NCBI GenBank assembly: GCA_027296805.1
Contig: JAPUIR010000297.1
Coordinates: 1-9,827, forward strand
DNA length: 9,827 bases
From: Chloroflexota bacterium
GTDB lineage: Bacteria; Chloroflexota; Dehalococcoidia; Bin125
Direction of reading: 5' to 3'
Positions 6,738 to 9,827 of this stretch are shown here, piece after piece (the stretch's first letter is position 1; each line of letters begins with the position of its first letter). Below the pieces are notes generated by a model, which saw only the letters and a program-made list of their open reading frames with translations, did not search any database and had not been told where the DNA came from. Made by a program: the position numbers and the translations under genes.

Positions 6738-7640
6738 ATGCCATCGACGCTGGAGTTGGGGGCGCAGATTCCGGCCTGGCACTGGGACTACAGCGCGGGG
6801 GAGTTGCGCGACTGGGCGCAAGGGGTGGAAGCGCTGGGGTTCGATTGGCTGGCGATGACGGATCACGTGCTGTACACGTACCCGCTGCCGGAGCGGCCAA
6901 CGGCCGGGCGCTACATGGGCGGGACGTTTCAGCATGAGACGCTGACGACGCTGGCCTACCTGGCAGCGTGCACCTCGCGGGTGGTGCTGCAGAGCGCCGT
7001 GTTGGTGCTGCCCCAGCGCGAGCCTGTGCTGGTGGCGAAGCAAGCGGCGGAGATCGATCTGCTGAGCGAGGGACGGTTCCGCCTGGGCGTGGGGCTAGGC
7101 TGGCAGGAAGCCGAGTTCGCGGCGCTGGGGGCGCGATTTGGGCAACGGCCGTCGCGCTTTGAGGAGGCGATCGGGATCCTGCGAGCGTGCTGGTCGGAGG
7201 AGCCGGTGAACTTCGCCGGGCGCTACACGACGCTGGAGGGGATGAGCATGGTGCCCAAGCCAGCGACGCCGGGCGGTCCGAGGATCATGGTGGGAGGATC
7301 GTCGACGGCGGCGGTGGTGCGCGCGGCGCGGATCGCGGATGGCTGGATTGGCCTCTCGAACGCGGGGCCGGAACGGGCGGCGACAATCAACGAGAAGCTG
7401 CGAGCCGGGCTGGCAGCGGCGGGGCGGGACGCGGAGTCGTTCCTGGTGCAATGGTCGACGCCGCTGGTGGACGATCTGGAGGCGCTGGAGGAGACGCTGC
7501 GGGGCTATCGGGACGGCGGGGCGCAGGGAATCGGGGTCTCGATGCCGAGCTTCGATGCGAAGTCGCGGATCAGCGTCGATGCGTATCTGTCGAAGCTGGA
7601 GGCGGTGTCGCGCGAGGTCTGGCCAAGCGTGGTGTCCTAG
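6738..7640 (+). CDS. LLM-class F420-dependent oxidoreductase (luciferase-like)
   Basis: A 300-aa TIM-barrel protein of the bacterial luciferase-like monooxygenase superfamily, F420-dependent branch. Visible family blocks are AQGVEALGFDWLAMTDHVL (near 27-46), LTTLAYLAACTSRVVLQSAV (beta-barrel middle), RFRLGVGLGWQEAEFAALG (cofactor-binding strand and loop), PRIMVGGSS and AARIADGWIGLSNAG. The start at ATG 6738 is set by GAGGGGG (6726-6732) five bases upstream. A 25-codon upstream extension of the open frame is Arg/Gly-rich and lacks family similarity. Family members oxidise alcohols or reduce or oxygenate small molecules with F420; the substrate cannot be read from sequence. It is followed 27 bp later by a VOC-fold gene, and the two may share a pathway. 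Confidence 0.93.
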   Translation: MPSTLELGAQIPAWHWDYSAGELRDWAQGVEALGFDWLAMTDHVLYTYPLPERPTAGRYMGGTFQHETLTTLAYLAACTSRVVLQSAVLVLPQREPVLVAKQAAEIDLLSEGRFRLGVGLGWQEAEFAALGARFGQRPSRFEEAIGILRACWSEEPVNFAGRYTTLEGMSMVPKPATPGGPRIMVGGSSTAAVVRAARIADGWIGLSNAGPERAATINEKLRAGLAAAGRDAESFLVQWSTPLVDDLEALEETLRGYRDGGAQGIGVSMPSFDAKSRISVDAYLSKLEAVSREVWPSVVS

Positions 7641-7654
7641 CGGTGGTGTCTAGC
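7629..7654 (+). repeat. short tandem duplication over the LLM stop codon
   Basis: GTGGTGTCCTAGC (7629-7641) is followed after one base by GTGGTGTCTAGC (7643-7654), differing by one C. The first copy carries the last codons and the TAG stop. The second sits between the genes, just before the ribosome site of the VOC gene. It looks like a recent slippage duplication. Confidence 0.6.
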
Positions 7655-7667
7655 AGAGGAGTTGGCG

Positions 7668-8048
7668 ATGTCGATTCAAGTGCAGGCGTTCGACCACATT
7701 GTGCTGAACGTGAGCGACGTGGAGCGGTCGTTGGGCTGGTACACGGGGACGCTGGGGCTGGAAGGCGTGCGGGTGGCCGAGTGGCAGGCGGGGGAGGTGC
7801 CGTTTCCGTCCGTGCGGGTGAGTGAGGCGACGCTCATCGATCTGATCGCGTCGGAGCGGGCGGGGGAGAATCTGGATCATTTCTGTTTGGTGGTGGCTGC
7901 GGGTGACTTGGAGTCGGTACGGACGTCGGGGGAGTTTGATGTGGTGCGGGATACGGGGGAGACGAAGCTGTACGGGGCGCGAGGGATGGCGGAGGGAGTG
8001 TACGTGCGGGATCCGGACGGGAACGTGATCGAACTGCGGTCGTACTGA
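7668..8048 (+). CDS. VOC-family protein (glyoxalase / bleomycin-resistance fold)
   Basis: A 126-aa single-chain VOC protein with two beta-alpha-beta-beta-beta repeats. The start is ATG 7668: AGGAG (7656-7660) lies seven bases upstream, whereas an in-frame TTG at 7662 is too close to it. Expected metal-ligand positions are filled by His10 (FDHIVLNV), Asp58 (TLIDLI), His71 (LDHFCLVV) and Glu122 (GNVIELRSY). It is therefore probably a metal-dependent enzyme such as a lyase, isomerase or dioxygenase, or a metal-type antibiotic-modifying relative. The ending VYVRDPDGNVIEL is a family hallmark. It is the last gene of the plus-strand run, and its role alongside the F420 enzymes is not known. Confidence 0.92.
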   Translation: MSIQVQAFDHIVLNVSDVERSLGWYTGTLGLEGVRVAEWQAGEVPFPSVRVSEATLIDLIASERAGENLDHFCLVVAAGDLESVRTSGEFDVVRDTGETKLYGARGMAEGVYVRDPDGNVIELRSY

Positions 8049-8065
8049 GTGGGAGGCACGAGGAC

Positions 8066-8092
8066 GAGCGATCCGCCGCGAGACTATCGCTC
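8066..8092. terminator. inverted repeat between convergent genes, possible bidirectional terminator
   Basis: GAGCGAT (8066-8072) pairs with ATCGCTC (8086-8092) across 13 nt, in the 35-bp gap and first bases of two converging genes. It could end both transcripts. It lacks a T-tract, and part of it lies in the end of the minus-strand gene. Confidence 0.3.
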
Positions 8093-8308
8093 AGCGTCGG
8101 GAAAGGCCCTGCGGAACGCATCCGGTACGGGGGTGCGGGGTGGGAACGGGGGAGCATGCTTGCTTCTACGGAGGGGCCTGGGGAATATCTCGCCGTCCGG
8201 ATTGCACTTGGGGCAGCCGCGGTAGGCGTCCTCCCTGACTCGGATCCAGCCACTGACGGAGTTGCAATGCGGGCAGCGAGGCCTGACACCCTCGACGTCG
8301 TCGTCCAC
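8084..8308 (-). CDS. small zinc-ribbon protein
   Basis: A 74-aa ORF on the minus strand, starting at GTG 8308 with GAGG about seven bases upstream. CPHC (12-15) and CPKC (32-35), separated by 16 residues, make one zinc ribbon. The C-terminal half is Pro/Arg-rich (40-70) without recognisable fold. The opposite-strand open frame across this stretch (8156-8545) has no such motif and an odd composition, so I take this one as the real gene. It is divergent from the 8449 gene and convergent with the VOC gene. A role in nucleic-acid or protein binding is likely for the ribbon but not shown. Confidence 0.65.
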   Translation of the reverse strand: MDDDVEGVRPRCPHCNSVSGWIRVREDAYRGCPKCNPDGEIFPRPLRRSKHAPPFPPRTPVPDAFRRAFPDAER

Positions 8309-8366
8309 GAACCACCCTCAACACTCGGTCCCCCGGGCAGATCAGTCCATGGCGTGACCATCGCAA

Positions 8367-8395
8367 AAAATAAGACCGGTTGCAAGGTGTTGCAA
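8367..8395 (-). promoter_or_regulatory. promoter for the zinc-ribbon gene
   Basis: On the minus strand TTGCAA (8395-8390) and TATTTT (8372-8367) are 17 bp apart, each matching consensus at 4 of 6, in a locally AT-rich stretch. The start would be near 8360, about 50 nt before the GTG. Confidence 0.4.
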
Positions 8396-8399
8396 AGTG
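8380..8399 (+). repeat. tandem 10-bp repeat TTGCAARGTG in the divergent promoter region
   Basis: TTGCAAGGTG (8380-8389) is followed directly by TTGCAAAGTG (8390-8399). The core TTGCAA is itself a palindrome. Units one helical turn apart between two divergent genes look like an operator for a regulator binding cooperatively on one DNA face. Confidence 0.5.
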
Positions 8400-8417
8400 A
8401 CGGCTTCCAGATATATC
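8390..8417 (+). promoter_or_regulatory. possible promoter for the 8449 gene, overlapping the repeat
   Basis: TTGCAA (8390-8395) and TATATC (8412-8417) are spaced 16 bp. The -10 is the most AT-rich hexamer here, and the start would be about 25 nt before the ATG. It shares its -35 with the minus-strand promoter. Confidence 0.3.
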
Positions 8418-8448
8418 ACGTCGCTGGTCGGCGGTTTAGCGTCGGTTC

Positions 8449-8985
8449 ATGGCAGGCGGTGGCAGCGGCAAAGACGATCGGTACGGGGTCCGGCGTCGCA
8501 AGCGACGGTCCGGGGGCCGTGCTGCGCCGGATTCCAACGAATTGATCCGGGCGATCGTGGAGGTGGTGAATCGGTGGGTGAAGGGCGACTTGCCAGACTC
8601 GCCAGAGGATGTCGAGCGCCGGATGGTTCGTGAATCGGGCCCTTCGACGCAGGAGATGACGGAAGAGGAGCTGCTGGAGGCGGGGGAACGGATCTCGCTT
8701 GAGGAGGCTCGACCCAAACGGGCAAGCTCGCGAGGGAGCGGACCGGGGCGATGGCTGTCGATCGCGCTGAGCTTGGCCAGCGAGGAGGCTCGGCGCTGGC
8801 GGCATGTCCCGAAATCCGAAGCGGAGAAGGCGCAGAGCAATATCACGAACAAGCGTCGGCGGGACGGCCGGGATAGGCGCGGGCGCTGGAAGACGCCGAT
8901 CTTCGCGAACTTGGAACCGGAGCCGGATGGGGACGGGTACGTGCTGATGCTGGCGAACGATCTGGAGCGGGACGTACGGGAGTAA
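8449..8985 (+). CDS. highly charged protein of unknown family
   Basis: A 178-aa ORF starting at ATG 8449; an in-frame stop at 8437-8439 rules out a longer N-terminus. No convincing ribosome site precedes it. It has no cysteine and no membrane helix. There are two strongly basic patches, RRRKRR (15-20) and 135-148 (KRRRDGRDRRGRWK), around an acidic middle (50-88, with EEELLEAGERISLEEA). The C-terminal 150-178 is more ordered-looking (FANLEPEPDGDGYVLMLAND). Codon use matches the neighbouring genes, with high G/C at third positions, which supports real coding. The basic patches suggest nucleic-acid or ribosome contact; this is inference only. It ends 34 bp before the convergent RidA-family gene. 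Confidence 0.65.
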   Translation: MAGGGSGKDDRYGVRRRKRRSGGRAAPDSNELIRAIVEVVNRWVKGDLPDSPEDVERRMVRESGPSTQEMTEEELLEAGERISLEEARPKRASSRGSGPGRWLSIALSLASEEARRWRHVPKSEAEKAQSNITNKRRRDGRDRRGRWKTPIFANLEPEPDGDGYVLMLANDLERDVRE

Positions 8986-9019
8986 GTGCTCTTGGAGAAT
9001 GAAGGCGAGCCACTCGTCG

Positions 9020-9415
9020 CTAGTCCATGACGACGGTGGCTTCGACTTCGATGAGGAGCTGGGGCAGGGCGAGGGCCTGGACGCCGATGAGGGTGCTGGC
9101 GGGGGGATCGTCGCCGAAGACGGCTTGGCGGGCTTCGGCGAGCGCGGGCCGGACTTCGGGGGCGTAATCGACGACGTAGGTCGTGACTTTGGCGATCTGC
9201 TCGACCCGACCGCCCGCGGCGACGACCGCGAGGCGGAGGTTGTTGAAGGCTTGCTGGGCCTGGGCGCCGATGTCGCCTTCGCCGACGATGTTGCCGTCGG
9301 GGTCGATGGCGACTTGGCCCGAGATGTAGGCGGTGGTGCCGGCGCGGGCTTTGACGATGTGGCTGTAGCCGGCGGGCGGGTGAATCGTGGCGGGGTTGAT
9401 GCGTTCGAGGCTCAT
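9020..9415 (-). CDS. RidA-family protein (YjgF/YER057c/UK114) lacking the catalytic arginine
   Basis: A 131-aa protein of typical RidA length, which forms trimers. Family blocks are HIVKARAGTTAYISGQVAID (19-38), QAFNNLRLAVVAAGG (55-69), VTTYVVDYA (77-85) and PASTLIGVQALALP ... IEVEATVV (105-129). In imine-deaminating RidA the last block reads as PARS with the Arg (E. coli Arg105) binding the substrate carboxylate. Here the position holds Ser107/Thr108. Imine deaminase activity is thus not expected, and the protein fits the Arg-less Rid subfamilies of unknown substrate. ATG 9415 is supported by AGGAG (plus-strand 9423-9427) seven bases upstream. It follows the DRTGG-protein gene by 56 bp on the same strand, a likely operon. 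Confidence 0.95.
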   Translation of the reverse strand: MSLERINPATIHPPAGYSHIVKARAGTTAYISGQVAIDPDGNIVGEGDIGAQAQQAFNNLRLAVVAAGGRVEQIAKVTTYVVDYAPEVRPALAEARQAVFGDDPPASTLIGVQALALPQLLIEVEATVVMD

Positions 9416-9420
9416 CTGGG

Positions 9421-9445
9421 TGCTCCTGCCCTGTAGGGGGGAGCA
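9421..9445 (-). promoter_or_regulatory. hairpin that takes in the ribosome site of the RidA-family gene
   Basis: TGCTCC (9421-9426) pairs with GGAGCA (9440-9445), and inside it CCC (9429-9431) pairs with GGG (9436-9438) around a TGTA loop. On the minus-strand mRNA the AGGAG ribosome site lies in the 3' arm and would be masked when folded. It could equally be a weak terminator after the upstream gene; there is no T-tract. Confidence 0.35.
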
Positions 9446-9471
9446 GGGTAGCGCGTGGTGTTGAGGCAGGG

Positions 9472-9827
9472 TCAGGCGGGGACGCTGAGGGCTTCGGTGA
9501 GAAGGTCGAGCTGGGCGTGTTTGGCGATGAGGTCGACGGCGCGTTGGAGTTTGCGCGCGCCCTGAAAGTCGCTCTGGGTGTAGAGGTCACCGATGCGGCC
9601 GGCGGCGGTGGCGGTGTCGAGGGGGGTAACGATGAGGGCGAACTCTTCGCTCTCAGCACGCTCGTAGACGTAAGGAAGCTGCGGCACACCGCCGCTGAGG
9701 ATGAGGCAGGCGGGGTTCTGGTTGAGCGCGGAGAGGGCGACGTCGACGCGGTCGTGGCGGGTGATGACGGCTGCCTGGGGATGGTTGTCGAAGTAGTTCA
9801 TGCCGCTGTGGGCACTGATCGATCCGA
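9472..9827 (-). CDS. C-terminal part of a phosphotransacetylase-like P-loop/DRTGG-domain protein, cut by the window edge
   Basis: The last 117 codons of a minus-strand gene entering from the right edge. The in-frame ATG at 9801 is internal: the frame stays open to the edge, and the residues before it (GSISAHSGMNYF) match the block that joins the P-loop domain to the DRTGG domain in this family. DRTGG hallmarks follow: HPQAAVITRHDRVDVALSAL (16-35 of the visible part), CLILSGG, then FALIVTPLDTATAAGRIGDL. Full-length relatives carry an N-terminal BioD-like or phosphotransacetylase-type ATPase domain and this regulatory domain. The N-terminal domain is outside the window, so the enzyme class is inferred from the tail. 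The stop is 56 bp before the RidA-family start. Confidence 0.85.
   Translation of the reverse strand, partial: GSISAHSGMNYFDNHPQAAVITRHDRVDVALSALNQNPACLILSGGVPQLPYVYERAESEEFALIVTPLDTATAAGRIGDLYTQSDFQGARKLQRAVDLIAKHAQLDLLTEALSVPA

Noticed and set aside
5300..6739. Minus-strand open frame of 479 codons opposite the zinc-ribbon and Ddn-like genes
   Set aside because: Pro/Arg/Ser-rich, crosses three well-supported plus-strand genes and has no recognisable domain.
8156..8545. Plus-strand open frame of 129 codons over the zinc-ribbon gene
   Set aside because: It overlaps the CxxC-bearing minus-strand gene, the divergent promoters and the start of the 8449 gene, and shows no domain.
8436..9689. 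Minus-strand open frame of 417 codons over the 8449, RidA and DRTGG genes
   Set aside because: Ser/Pro/Arg-rich; it conflicts with the RidA and DRTGG frames, which carry family motifs.
9801..9803. ATG as the start of the DRTGG-domain gene
   Set aside because: The frame continues upstream to the edge with family-like residues, so the gene is partial and this Met is internal.

Overview
The window is GC-rich bacterial chromosome with strongly G/C-biased third codon positions. I see no mobile element, CRISPR array, tRNA or rRNA. Two coenzyme F420-type enzymes (a Ddn-like reductase and a luciferase-like oxidoreductase), a PcrA with a C-terminal Tudor-like tail and a DRTGG-domain protein suggest an F420-using lineage such as Chloroflexota (Thermomicrobia-like) or a high-GC actinobacterium. 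I favour Chloroflexota, but this is inference from gene content and style only.

Layout. At the far left is a possible gene fragment on the minus strand, very uncertain. It is followed by the minus-strand DNA helicase gene pcrA (294-2555). Both ends of pcrA carry copies of a short G-tract/C-tract repeat in opposite orientation. A 387-bp divergent intergenic region with a plausible plus-strand promoter follows. Next comes a tightly coupled pair (TAGTG overlap): a three-helix membrane protein of a recognisable but unnamed family and a soluble protein that looks like a TIM barrel (2943-4897). After a 200-bp gap with an extended -10 promoter comes a plus-strand run of five genes (5098-8048). These are a two-helix membrane protein with a double zinc ribbon, a Ddn-like F420-dependent reductase, a 70-aa membrane peptide with a Cys/His cluster, an LLM-class F420-dependent oxidoreductase and a VOC (glyoxalase-fold) protein.

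Converging on that run is a short minus-strand zinc-ribbon gene (8084-8308). It is divergent from an unrecognised, highly charged 178-aa gene (8449-8985), and the gap between them holds a tandem 10-bp TTGCAARGTG repeat placed where both promoters would lie. The right end has two minus-strand genes: a RidA-family protein without the catalytic arginine, and the C-terminal part of a DRTGG-domain protein that runs off the window.

How the genes may work together. The Ddn-like, LLM and VOC proteins form a plausible small redox/detoxification operon using F420H2. The membrane protein/TIM-barrel pair probably acts as one unit of unknown function. pcrA is a housekeeping repair helicase with its own transcription unit. 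The most open parts of the window are the 2943-4897 pair, the zinc-ribbon/charged-protein divergent pair, and the repeats around pcrA.
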